Assembly (NCBI GenBank): GCA_964598005.1
Contig: CAZRAL010000004.1
Coordinates: 20,560 to 84,559, forward strand
Length of the DNA: 64,000 bases
DNA from: CAZRAL01 sp964598005
GTDB taxonomy: Bacteria > Pseudomonadota > Gammaproteobacteria > Burkholderiales > Usitatibacteraceae
Direction: 5' to 3'
Shown here: one piece after another, positions 34,765 through 43,290 of the stretch
Layout of the letters: each line of letters opens with the position of its first letter
Numbering within the stretch: the stretch's first letter is position 1
Made by a program: the position numbers and the translations under genes
The notes under the pieces: model-generated
What the model saw: only the letters and a program-made list of their open reading frames with translations
Told to the model about the DNA's origin: nothing
Database searches by the model: none

Positions 34765-35628
34765 ATGATTCCGGCAGATGACGAAATTAAACCTTTTCCT
34801 TCTTCTCCAGACGCCGATTATGTACTCAATGGCGGTTCTGGATCTGCTCCATTGGAAGTAGGTGCGGAAACGCCGGTCGAACTCTATGCGGATCAAGACT
34901 CGGATAAACACGCAAGCGCCACGGCGAATCCGCAAAAAAAAATCAAATTCCTCAAGTATCTGATAGCCGGAATCATGCTGCTTGTAGTTGTGAGTATGGG
35001 TTTGCTTTTTGTGATTCGTGCAAAACCGTCCGTGGCTGCCCATGGCAATCTGGCCGAACTAACGCCGGTCACTTCGGTACAGGCCGCATTCAACGGCACA
35101 TTCAAACCAGTCGAGAATGCCTCCATCGCAACTTCTGCGGCGCTACCAATGCCACCCTCAGAGGGAACGAGCCCTGTTCCAGTCGCTGGGCGACTCGTTC
35201 CAAACACCACGACGACCTCTCAAGGCGATTCGCGTGTTGCTGTTTTGCAAACGACCATCGAAAAACTTGCTCAAGAGATTCTATTGACTCAGGAACGTTT
35301 GGATAAGCTTGAAAAATCCATAAAGCCGCAGCCGCAATTGCCGACAGCAACGGCCCCAATAAAAACAGCCTTCAAGTCACCATCCATTCGCGCCGCCACC
35401 GATGATGGAAATGAGGCAAAGAATCTCCTGGGACTATCTGGGGCGCGCCGCGCGTCCCTGGATTTCAACCTCAAATCAGTCGTGGGTTCCCGTGCATGGA
35501 TAGCACGCGCTACTGATGGCAAACTTTTTTCGGTCACCGTTGGTGATGAAATCCCGGGTTTTGGAATAGTCAAAAAAGTCGATTCCGACACCGGCGCAGT
35601 GAGTACGACGCAAGGCGTGTTGAGATAA
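34765..35628 (+). CDS. dotF: DotF/TraP (IcmG)
   Basis: 287 residues. Acidic cytoplasmic N-terminus, one membrane helix (about 64-84), a coiled-coil stretch (about 155-178, 'VAVLQTTIEKLAQEILLTQERLDKLEK') and a compact C-terminal domain ending 'GKLFSVTVGDEIPGFGIVKKVDSDTGAV'. This order is that of IcmG/TraP. Position after dotG matches traO-traP of R64. Confidence 0.82.
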   Translation: MIPADDEIKPFPSSPDADYVLNGGSGSAPLEVGAETPVELYADQDSDKHASATANPQKKIKFLKYLIAGIMLLVVVSMGLLFVIRAKPSVAAHGNLAELTPVTSVQAAFNGTFKPVENASIATSAALPMPPSEGTSPVPVAGRLVPNTTTTSQGDSRVAVLQTTIEKLAQEILLTQERLDKLEKSIKPQPQLPTATAPIKTAFKSPSIRAATDDGNEAKNLLGLSGARRASLDFNLKSVVGSRAWIARATDGKLFSVTVGDEIPGFGIVKKVDSDTGAVSTTQGVLR

Positions 35629-35634
35629 ACGCCC

Positions 35635-36183
35635 ATGCCCAATTTCACCCCTTCCTCATTCGGTCAGGTGCTCAGCAATTTCGCGGACCTGATCCACGAG
35701 CTGGTCCTTGTTTCGTATGTGTTTTCGTTTCTTTTTGCCATAATCCTGCTACTGACAGCGGGATACGGTTTTTATAAACACGCACATGATCCCGTTCGTC
35801 ATCCATTGACCGGTCTGTTTCTGACATTACTGTCGGCAGCAGGGCTTGCTTCTTTAGGCGTATCGATAGCAACCCTTGAGGCCACCGTCCTTGGCCCTGG
35901 CAATACGTCGTCGATTTTGTCCTACCAGGTCGGGGGTGACAGCGATATTTCAAAGCAATTCTATGACGCGTTACGTGTCGTGCTCATGTTCATTCAGTTT
36001 GTCGGCTATCTGGCGGTTATTCGCGGACTGCTCATGCTTCGCCGTATCTGCCAAGCCGACCGTGAATCAACGGACACGCCGTGGCGGGTGAGCACTCATC
36101 TGCTGGGTGGTGCAGCTTGTACCAACATCCTTATGACATTGAATTTCACGTGCTGGCTTTTCGCAATCCCCGTTTCATTGTAG
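35635..36183 (+). CDS. icmC: IcmC/TraQ (DotE), multi-helix inner-membrane protein
   Basis: 182 residues with four hydrophobic segments (about 20-45, 60-82, 110-130, 158-178). Size, topology and place between dotF and icmD fit DotE/IcmC and R64 TraQ. Assigned mainly by context and topology. No catalytic motif is expected. Confidence 0.75.
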   Translation: MPNFTPSSFGQVLSNFADLIHELVLVSYVFSFLFAIILLLTAGYGFYKHAHDPVRHPLTGLFLTLLSAAGLASLGVSIATLEATVLGPGNTSSILSYQVGGDSDISKQFYDALRVVLMFIQFVGYLAVIRGLLMLRRICQADRESTDTPWRVSTHLLGGAACTNILMTLNFTCWLFAIPVSL

Positions 36184-36211
36184 TTCCGTTCATTATTCAC
36201 AGGAGATCAAA

Positions 36212-36622
36212 ATGAAGTTATCTATCAACACCCTTGCTATTGTTACTGTCTTGGCAGTTACCGCGATATTGATGCTGTTCCCGGACGTTGCTTTTGCTCA
36301 GGATGCTAAAAACTCAGGCATTAAAGGGCTGACCGCTAACTGGAAAGAACAGGGTAAGGCTTTGGCCGATTTTGCGGTTTATGGGGGCTATTTCGTGGCT
36401 GTCATATTGGTTTTACTGGCGGCCTATATGCTTAAGCAGCATTCCGAGGACGAACGCCAGGGCTACCTCAAGAAGGCAGGCTGGTCATTCATCTCCGCTG
36501 CGATTCTTGCAACGGGCGTCACAGCACTCGGAATGGTTGTCGGGACTTTTTATGGTTCCGATGCCAGCACGACCAAAATTAGCATCGCTATCCCTGCCTC
36601 TGGGCAAGAGCGTAGCGCCTGA
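36212..36622 (+). CDS. icmD: IcmD/TraR (DotP), small inner-membrane protein
   Basis: 136 residues, AGGAGA 6 bases upstream. Signal peptide or first helix (about 7-29, ending VAFA-QD), then two helices (about 50-72 and 85-107). Matches IcmD/TraR in size and topology. Followed after one base by the GTG start of icmJ. Confidence 0.75.
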   Translation: MKLSINTLAIVTVLAVTAILMLFPDVAFAQDAKNSGIKGLTANWKEQGKALADFAVYGGYFVAVILVLLAAYMLKQHSEDERQGYLKKAGWSFISAAILATGVTALGMVVGTFYGSDASTTKISIAIPASGQERSA

Positions 36623-36623
36623 C

Positions 36624-37313
36624 GTGCAGTCGGTGCCAATCGAACTGCGATTGGGGGTCAAGCGCGGACTGTGGCGACGCGACGACCCCCATGCCGCGTT
36701 TGCAAACCTCGAGTTCGAAAGTTTGCGACCGACCATTTTAGCCAGAGATCGCTATACCTGTCGGGGGTGCGGCTTTGTCTCACGCCCAACCCGCACCAGG
36801 CCGTCAACCTGGATGGAAGTCCATCACCTGAATGATGACCACGCCGATCATCGCCCCGAAAATCTGGCAACGTTATGTGCCTTCTGTCATTCGGTATTCC
36901 ACCTCGGACTTGCCGGTATCCAGCATCGAGGCGTCATCGCCTATCTGCCGTGTATCCCGCAGGCTGCTCTAAACCATTTGGCGCGTACGCTATTCGTTGC
37001 CATGATGGGTGACGATATTGAATTGGCGGAACGCGCCAAAATTGATCATGACGCGATGCTGGCAACTCGCTCCACCGTGGACTCAATTCTCGGGGCTGGC
37101 ATGAGTGATCCGGCTCGGCTCGGCGCATTGTTACTTACGCTTGATGAACGGCAATTCGAAGCAGCGCACCCGTTATTCGCGCCGGACTACGGCTTACGAT
37201 TATTGCCGACTCCCCAAGGTTACGAAAAGCAACTCAAGGCATGGTGCGAGAGCGCCTATGAAGCAATTCCCCCTTCGTCCTGGGCGCGTCTGGCGCTGTC
37301 TTATACCCGATGA
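36624..37313 (+). CDS. icmJ: IcmJ/DotN/TraT with an intact HNH-type motif
   Basis: 229 residues from GTG at 36624, one base after the icmD stop; GTG at 36633 is an alternative. Zinc-binding Cys46, Cys49, Cys85, Cys88, His89 and His93. His67-His68 and Asn80 in 'MEVHHLN...HRPENLATLCAFCH' form a complete HNH-like beta-beta-alpha metal pattern. DotN has an HNH-like fold and binds the DotL coupling protein. The C-terminal part (about 100-229) is longer than in HNH enzymes and matches the DotN extension. Stop overlaps the next start (ATGA). Confidence 0.82.
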   Translation: MQSVPIELRLGVKRGLWRRDDPHAAFANLEFESLRPTILARDRYTCRGCGFVSRPTRTRPSTWMEVHHLNDDHADHRPENLATLCAFCHSVFHLGLAGIQHRGVIAYLPCIPQAALNHLARTLFVAMMGDDIELAERAKIDHDAMLATRSTVDSILGAGMSDPARLGALLLTLDERQFEAAHPLFAPDYGLRLLPTPQGYEKQLKAWCESAYEAIPPSSWARLALSYTR

Positions 37314-38575
37314 CGATGACCGGTTTTGGCTATGCGCACTTCGATGAACCGACCAGCCCCGAGTCAGGCTGGGCAGCATCGTTTGAAACTCATGGCGAGC
37401 CAAAACGGATCAGCGGTATCGGTAGCCTGCGCAGCGATATTATCTGGATGACGAACATTGAATACGGTGCATGGTATGCACACAAGCTGGGCAACATGCC
37501 CAACCTGCGGCAATCTTTGTATGCCCGCTCGTCGATCAAGTCGCTGGTGTCGGAGCTTGGTTTAATCCAGCCCCAGCTTCGCGCCGAAGATATTTGCGCC
37601 ACACTCTACGAAGTCTTTGACCGGATGCTGCGGATTGCCGAGCGTGCAGTCGGTTTTAATATCCTGTCGCAACAGCACAAAAAATTTTCCGAGGCAATCC
37701 GCACCCTCCTTATAGGTGAACGCGAGCCCAAGGAATACACCTGCAATGAACCCAGTATTATCGAAGCTTTTGCAAACGCAATTCAACCCGATTCTGGTTG
37801 CCATGCCGTCCGCGAGGGGAGCACTCGCTATACCTGGGTCGGGGTACGTCGCAATCGTTTACAACATGCTTTGGATATTCTCTCGACGCCAATTCCGCAA
37901 GGGCCATGGGAAGTAGTATCTCAACATTTGCTTCCAGCTGATGACCGGGATCGCGTGGCCTGGCTTCTTGCGCAAACCCGTCCCACTATGGCGCGCGTTT
38001 CCATCGTCACCGAGGATACCGACCGGCACCGTATGGTTGCCTTCGGCGTGCCAAGTGTGCCAACAAGTAACAAGCCTAAAAAAAATGGCATGGCTGTTTC
38101 TAATTTACGCCAATGGGTGTCAGCCCCCGAATTATTAATGCTATCGGCATTTACAACAATGCGTGTTAACGATGTTCTCTTGGCGGAGTCATATGCACCC
38201 TTAGTTGCAAAAAAATCGTTTCCAATGCCCTTGGAACCCCACGACTGGATGAGTACCAGTTTCGGGCTATTTGCAGAGAATTATTGGTCAGCAATGGCGC
38301 TACCCATGGCAGCGCCCGTCAGTCACGCTCTGACCTATACGGCGCGTTCGGTATGGCTTCGTGCGGCCGATAGGGTTTACTCATTTCATGCAGCGATGCA
38401 AATGCGACTTTCCGGCATTGCCGTGGGCAACTATGGCAGTGGAGCGGTCGGTTTATGGGTACCGGAGGGCGGTATGGCGCATGCCCTCGACGCTGCCGCC
38501 CGTGCAGGGTTGATCGCTCCGATGCTGATGCCGGAAAGCGCCCGCCTTGAGCGGGGACTGGAGGCGGCTGCATGA
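37310..38575 (+). CDS. Hypothetical protein between icmJ and dotO
   Basis: 421 residues, no signal peptide, soluble profile, with several Trp and Pro/Met-rich loops. Residues about 50-105 and 240-290 are helical. No motif recognised. Start and stop both overlap neighbours by ATGA, so it is firmly part of the transfer operon. R64 has traT followed by traU, so this is extra relative to that plasmid. Confidence 0.7.
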   Translation: MTMTGFGYAHFDEPTSPESGWAASFETHGEPKRISGIGSLRSDIIWMTNIEYGAWYAHKLGNMPNLRQSLYARSSIKSLVSELGLIQPQLRAEDICATLYEVFDRMLRIAERAVGFNILSQQHKKFSEAIRTLLIGEREPKEYTCNEPSIIEAFANAIQPDSGCHAVREGSTRYTWVGVRRNRLQHALDILSTPIPQGPWEVVSQHLLPADDRDRVAWLLAQTRPTMARVSIVTEDTDRHRMVAFGVPSVPTSNKPKKNGMAVSNLRQWVSAPELLMLSAFTTMRVNDVLLAESYAPLVAKKSFPMPLEPHDWMSTSFGLFAENYWSAMALPMAAPVSHALTYTARSVWLRAADRVYSFHAAMQMRLSGIAVGNYGSGAVGLWVPEGGMAHALDAAARAGLIAPMLMPESARLERGLEAAA

Positions 38576-38820
38576 GTACGCATATGGATTGGACGGTAAT
38601 TGAACGCAGATTACGTACGGCCACGGGCGCGGTACTGGAGCTTGACCGTCTTCAGGATCAATCGCCACTTAAAGCTGTGCTCGCCCTCACCATGCATATT
38701 GCTGGAGCAATGAGCCACGATCCCGGATTAAAAGCCTTGCTGAAAGAAACAGGGGCAATCGCGGCGCTAAAGGAACGGGCCCTGGAACTTAAGGCCCAAC
38801 AACCAGGAAATTTAATTTAA
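38572..38820 (+). CDS. Small helical protein before dotO
   Basis: 82 residues, entirely helical pattern rich in Ala and Leu, with a C-terminal coiled coil ('ALLKETGAIAALKERALELKAQQ'). ATGA overlap with the preceding gene and 2 bases before the dotO start. May be a chaperone or adaptor for DotO. Not recognised. Confidence 0.55.
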   Translation: MSTHMDWTVIERRLRTATGAVLELDRLQDQSPLKAVLALTMHIAGAMSHDPGLKALLKETGAIAALKERALELKAQQPGNLI

Positions 38821-38822
38821 AG

Positions 38823-41800
38823 ATGGCTCAATCGATAGTCTCCAAACTGACCGCTACGGGTATCAGTGTTTCAGAGCATGTGGCTGCATTTCTTACGGCC
38901 CGCTTTCTGAAGACTGACTTCCCTGATTACTGCGACCTTGATACTGCTGACGATCCTTACACACTTGTCGCCTCCAATGGTTCACTTTTAACTGTAGTTC
39001 GATACGAGGGCGCAGCGAGCATGATCGGCCCCCATGAGTTCGACGTTTTGATTGATCGGCTTTCTGGCGCGTTATCTCCATTATTACGACGACAGGGCCA
39101 TGAAATCCAGCTTCAGTTCACACGCGACCCTGCTCGCGCTGGTGAAGCGGTAGACAAGGCGTTAGCCTCATCATGGGCTGCAGCCAGTCGGCTTCGACTT
39201 CAGGTCGATGACATTTTGACCGAACGGAAAAACACATTGGCCAGTTGGTGCAGCGCCGAGTCGTGCTTTCTTGCGCTTTGGACAACACCCGCACTACTCT
39301 CACCTCAGGAAGCAGCGCGAGATGCTTCCGATCGCAAAGCGGTACTCCGAAACAAGCCGGAGGTGGTGGCTCCTGGGCCTCGTGCGCAGAACGTATTTGC
39401 AGCCGCAAAATCGCTGCGCGATCGACATGCGGCCTTTGTTAAAACGGTGGTCGACGAATTTTTGATTGCGGGCCTAGTGGTCGAGAAAACACCGGTGCAT
39501 CCAGCATGTTGCGATATCAAGATGCAAGTCGCGCTTGATCGCACTCACAATAATTGGCGGCCTTACCTTCCAGGGGACCGCATTCCCCTGTCGTATCGAA
39601 AAAATTTCTTTGCCGATGACTCGGACCTCCAAATACCCAGACTCTCTTACCAAATTATGTCGGTCGATGCCGAAGAAATTGATCGCCACACGGTAAAGGT
39701 AGGGGACTTTTACTATGCGCCTATTCATATGGATCGTTTTCCGCAAAAGCCGGACATATTTAATGCCTTGTTTGTGAAATTGATCGCCTATGGAGGCCTG
39801 CCTTTTCGCATGATGTTGCATTTCACACCAGAAGGTATGGATTCGATTTTCTGGAAACGGATGGTGTCCAGTTTTTTGGCGTGGGGGCCTATGACGGATA
39901 ACAAATTAATCCGTGAATCGTCTAATGCGTTAAGAATAATGGCGGACAATGGGGCCAACATTGCCGGATGCCAAATTTCGTTTGTCACCTGGGCGACCTC
40001 ACTTGAAATCCTGGCACACCGAAAAAACGGGCTCATTCGCGCGATTGAAGGATGGGGCGACGGGCAAGTAAAAGAAGCCGCTGACGATCCGATTGCAGCG
40101 CTTGCAGATACGATGGCTGGCGTGCGCCGCCGCAATGCGCTTCCCATTGCAGCGGCGCCCATTGACGAACTATTGCCATTTGTTCCGGTACGCCCTGCTT
40201 CGATGTGGCGGGAGGGATCGGTAATATTCCGTTCGGCGGACGGAAAACTCCTGCCATGGCAGCCGAATTCCAGCCTCCAAGGTGAAGCGAATGTCGCCGC
40301 TATCTATGGGCCGCCTGGGTTTGGTAAATCCGTCCTGCTCTCCGCGATAGGATTCGGCACGGTGCTGTCTGCAACGGCAGCGGAATTGCCTTATATCGCC
40401 TTTATAGAGCGGGCTCCCTCATCGGCAGGATTAATCTCGCTGCTGCAAGAGGGGTTGCCACCGGCGCAGCGCCATATGGCCAAGTACTATCGTGTACAAA
40501 ACACCGCAGAGTGGGCCATCAATCCCTTCGATTTGCAACTGGGTTTCCGCTATCCAACGCCGCTTGAGCGCAGCTTTGTGATCAACCTATTATGTTTGCT
40601 GGCTACCCCCCCTGGAGAGGGTCAATTGCCGCTGGCCAACGCGCCTCAATTAGCGTCGTTGCTAGTTGACGAATGCTTTCGATATTACGATGAAAACCCC
40701 AAGCGCTACGAACCGCATATCGATCCTGAAACAGACCGAGCCGTTATGCGCGGCAATTTGACGCTCGACGGTGATGTATCTTGGCGTGAAGTTTCCGACG
40801 CACTATTTTTAGCAGGCGACATTCACGCCGCCACCCGCGCCCAGCTCTTTGCAGTGCCTACGCTACTGGATATACCAAAAATTCTCCAGTTCCAGCGAAT
40901 TCGTGATGAATTCGGCGGCACCCGTATCAAGGATACGGGGGAGACCTTGGTAGATGCGATGACCCGCGTGGTTCAGTCCTCTGTACGCGAATATCCTGCA
41001 CTAGCAGGCGTGACGAGATTCGACATTGGTGACGCACGCGTCGTGTCGCTCGACGTAGAAGACGTTTCTTCCGGCACCAGTGCCGCCGGAAAGCATATGG
41101 GCGCAGTATTCTTGATGCTGGCGATGCACGCCACGACACGCCATTTCTATTTTTCGCGTGAGTACGCGGAAAAGGCGCCGGAGACTTTCCGCGATTTCCA
41201 TTTTGTCCGCGCCCAAAAATTGGGGGAACTGGGCAAGGGTTTATTCATCGATGAATACCATCGCTTCAAAAATGTTGCTCCTGCGATCCCCGAGCAAGTG
41301 GAAACAACGGCGCGCGAAGGACGAAAAGCGGGGATTTCCATTTATCTTGCGTCGCAGACTCCTGACGAACTGAAAGGTCCGTATCTGGATGACTTGGCTA
41401 ACGCGGTATTCATACTCGGCGCACAGTCGCAAAAAGCAGTTGAAAAAAGCGCTTCGGTCTTTGGGTTGTCTGATTCTGCCACGCAAGCCATTTTGCATTA
41501 TTGTCGCGGAGCGCGAGACGATGGGTCAGGCTCAACGCTATTCGCTCGCTTCTCGACATCGAAAGGCACCAGTGCGCAAATTCTGACACTGACCATTGGG
41601 CCAACCGAATTATGGGCCTACTCGACCACCCCATCTGACCGCTCGCTACGTGATCGTCTTTACCTGCGTATGTCGGCAACAAAGGCACGTCGTGCGCTAG
41701 CGCAAATGTTCCCGAAAGGATCAGCATCATCTGAAATCGAACGTCGCCGCCTGGCATTGCAGGGAAATGCGGGGGAATCCACATTGAATACTGTTATAGA

Positions 41801-41849
41801 CGATTTGGTGCGCGAGATCGAGATGCGCACCCGCACAGTAGGCGATTAA
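38823..41849 (+). CDS. dotO: DotO/TraU (IcmB), main T4BSS ATPase
   Basis: 1008 residues, the length of R64 TraU and Legionella IcmB. Walker A GPPGFGKS at about 496-503 in IYGPPGFGKSVLLS. Walker B-like 'GLFIDEYHRF' at about 806-815. Then 'ISIYLASQTPDEL', an RNA/Q-type sensor. VirB4-related ATPase that docks on the inner-membrane channel. Confidence 0.93.
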   Translation: MAQSIVSKLTATGISVSEHVAAFLTARFLKTDFPDYCDLDTADDPYTLVASNGSLLTVVRYEGAASMIGPHEFDVLIDRLSGALSPLLRRQGHEIQLQFTRDPARAGEAVDKALASSWAAASRLRLQVDDILTERKNTLASWCSAESCFLALWTTPALLSPQEAARDASDRKAVLRNKPEVVAPGPRAQNVFAAAKSLRDRHAAFVKTVVDEFLIAGLVVEKTPVHPACCDIKMQVALDRTHNNWRPYLPGDRIPLSYRKNFFADDSDLQIPRLSYQIMSVDAEEIDRHTVKVGDFYYAPIHMDRFPQKPDIFNALFVKLIAYGGLPFRMMLHFTPEGMDSIFWKRMVSSFLAWGPMTDNKLIRESSNALRIMADNGANIAGCQISFVTWATSLEILAHRKNGLIRAIEGWGDGQVKEAADDPIAALADTMAGVRRRNALPIAAAPIDELLPFVPVRPASMWREGSVIFRSADGKLLPWQPNSSLQGEANVAAIYGPPGFGKSVLLSAIGFGTVLSATAAELPYIAFIERAPSSAGLISLLQEGLPPAQRHMAKYYRVQNTAEWAINPFDLQLGFRYPTPLERSFVINLLCLLATPPGEGQLPLANAPQLASLLVDECFRYYDENPKRYEPHIDPETDRAVMRGNLTLDGDVSWREVSDALFLAGDIHAATRAQLFAVPTLLDIPKILQFQRIRDEFGGTRIKDTGETLVDAMTRVVQSSVREYPALAGVTRFDIGDARVVSLDVEDVSSGTSAAGKHMGAVFLMLAMHATTRHFYFSREYAEKAPETFRDFHFVRAQKLGELGKGLFIDEYHRFKNVAPAIPEQVETTAREGRKAGISIYLASQTPDELKGPYLDDLANAVFILGAQSQKAVEKSASVFGLSDSATQAILHYCRGARDDGSGSTLFARFSTSKGTSAQILTLTIGPTELWAYSTTPSDRSLRDRLYLRMSATKARRALAQMFPKGSASSEIERRRLALQGNAGESTLNTVIDDLVREIEMRTRTVGD

Positions 41850-42135
41850 TTCATCTCTTGTTATTGACTTATGTCCGTTGACAGGGGGCTTGTACGCATA
41901 TATTATTGGTTATCTTATATATTATTACCGTTTAATGTTGGCTTAATAACATGTTTTCTACGTTCCTCACGCTATCACTTTCGCAGATCACGACAAGATC
42001 CTGCGAGATCGCCAGACAGGTCGCTGGTGCAAACGGTATGGACAGGGGATGCCGCGCCCCATGCTCCAGATGTGGCAGTCGACATCGTTAACGGTATCGG
42101 CTTAGCGGCAACAACCTACAACCAAAGGAGATCGC
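41850..42135. other. Intergenic gap without clear gene
   Basis: This 286-base gap between dotO and the next gene begins with an AT-rich stretch (about 41890-41950) that could hold a promoter. The rest is of normal composition. One frame has a fragment that reads like protein (HAITFADHDKILRDRQTGRW, 41968-42027) but lacks a start codon. It may be a gene remnant. Confidence 0.35.
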
Positions 42136-43224
42136 ATGTCTACTATTGCAGAACTGAAAGAAAAAGCCAAAAAACACACCGAATTGCCCCCTTCGCAAAA
42201 TATTGCTTTTACGGTTGTGGGATATGACGTTGAGCGTAATCGCGTCAATGGGATTAACCTGACAACGGGTGAAGAAATGGAAGTGTTTCTTCGCCCCCTA
42301 TCTGAAGATATCGCCAAAAAACTCAAAAAGCCACGTCCAGGCATCGCCAACTTTGCATCTCCGCGCGATAAAGTCGGCACATTGGAAGGCGGTATTCTTC
42401 GCGCCGATCGCGTGTACTTCGATAAAAAGCTGAACTGCTGGAGCACTGGCTGGCTCACCTCCCTGTCCCATGAACCGGGCCAGTATCAAGTCTATGCCGA
42501 TTGCCAGGCAAAAGCTCACGCTTACAAAGACGATAAGGATGACGGCAAGGTCAAAGCCTATGTCGATGTGGCTCATACCGCAGCAGCGATCAAAGTCGCC
42601 CCAACCGAAGAATCGCTACGTGCTGCGCTGGTTAAGGGCTTTGTTGAAATGGCGGAAAAAAATGATCGGGGCTACATGGTGGTTCGAGGCTCCGATGGGT
42701 CTGACGGATTCGCGTTCAATGCATACCAAAAAATGGTCGATAAAGGAGGAGACTACAAAGAACCAGCCGATCCGCAGGTCAGCGCAGATGATTTTCTGGC
42801 TTCGGCGGTGGGCCAAGAATTACTCAGCTATATGCACGGGGCACCAGAAGTAGCCTATGAAGCCCTTAAAGTCGAACGCATCTATGTAGTAGGAGATTCA
42901 CTGGTCAATCTCCAGGATAATCTTGATCGGATGAAGCGATTTTCCGCACCTTATGCCCTCGAATCCGGCCGGGAAGGATTTACCCCCTCTGTCGTGTCGT
43001 TTGGGCGGCGTGAAAACGGATCGAGCTTCTTCACCTCCGTACTTCCCACATCCAGTAAACCACGCGTCGTCGAACTGTCGCATCTGGATAGCCCGCACAT
43101 TACGTTTGCTGCGGACGCGATAAAGGCTGCAAACGCGGTTAAATCATCCGAGCTGGCCGACGATGAATTCGATGGTTCCGATTTTGAAGCCTCAAATGTG
43201 GACGCATCCGCCCCCGCACCTTAA
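42136..43224 (+). CDS. Hypothetical protein preceding the methyltransferase-helicase
   Basis: 362 residues with AGGAGA 6 bases upstream. N-terminal region 'NIAFTVVGYDVERNRVNGINLTTGEEMEVFLRPL' has the feel of a small beta-barrel (OB or Tudor-like). The middle is mixed alpha/beta. The C-terminal about 30 residues are acidic (ELADDEFDGSDFEASN), as in single-strand DNA binding proteins. Followed by a strong terminator. A DNA-binding role is speculation. Confidence 0.6.
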   Translation: MSTIAELKEKAKKHTELPPSQNIAFTVVGYDVERNRVNGINLTTGEEMEVFLRPLSEDIAKKLKKPRPGIANFASPRDKVGTLEGGILRADRVYFDKKLNCWSTGWLTSLSHEPGQYQVYADCQAKAHAYKDDKDDGKVKAYVDVAHTAAAIKVAPTEESLRAALVKGFVEMAEKNDRGYMVVRGSDGSDGFAFNAYQKMVDKGGDYKEPADPQVSADDFLASAVGQELLSYMHGAPEVAYEALKVERIYVVGDSLVNLQDNLDRMKRFSAPYALESGREGFTPSVVSFGRRENGSSFFTSVLPTSSKPRVVELSHLDSPHITFAADAIKAANAVKSSELADDEFDGSDFEASNVDASAPAP

Positions 43225-43247
43225 TCGATAAGTCACAACTGTTACAA

Positions 43248-43267
43248 GGGGGCCGAGGCCCCCTTTT
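43248..43267 (+). terminator. Intrinsic terminator before the methyltransferase-helicase gene
   Basis: GGGGGC-CGAG-GCCCCC followed by TTTT at 43264-43267. It ends transcription of the 42136 gene 24 bases before the next start. The large gene must therefore have readthrough or its own promoter in the short gap. Confidence 0.85.
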
Positions 43268-43290
43268 CGCGTTCAAACGGAAGGTCATAT

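Noticed and set aside
41871..42227. Open frame over the dotO-42136 gap
   Set aside because: It has no ribosome site, unnatural composition and overlaps a well-supported gene start at 42136.
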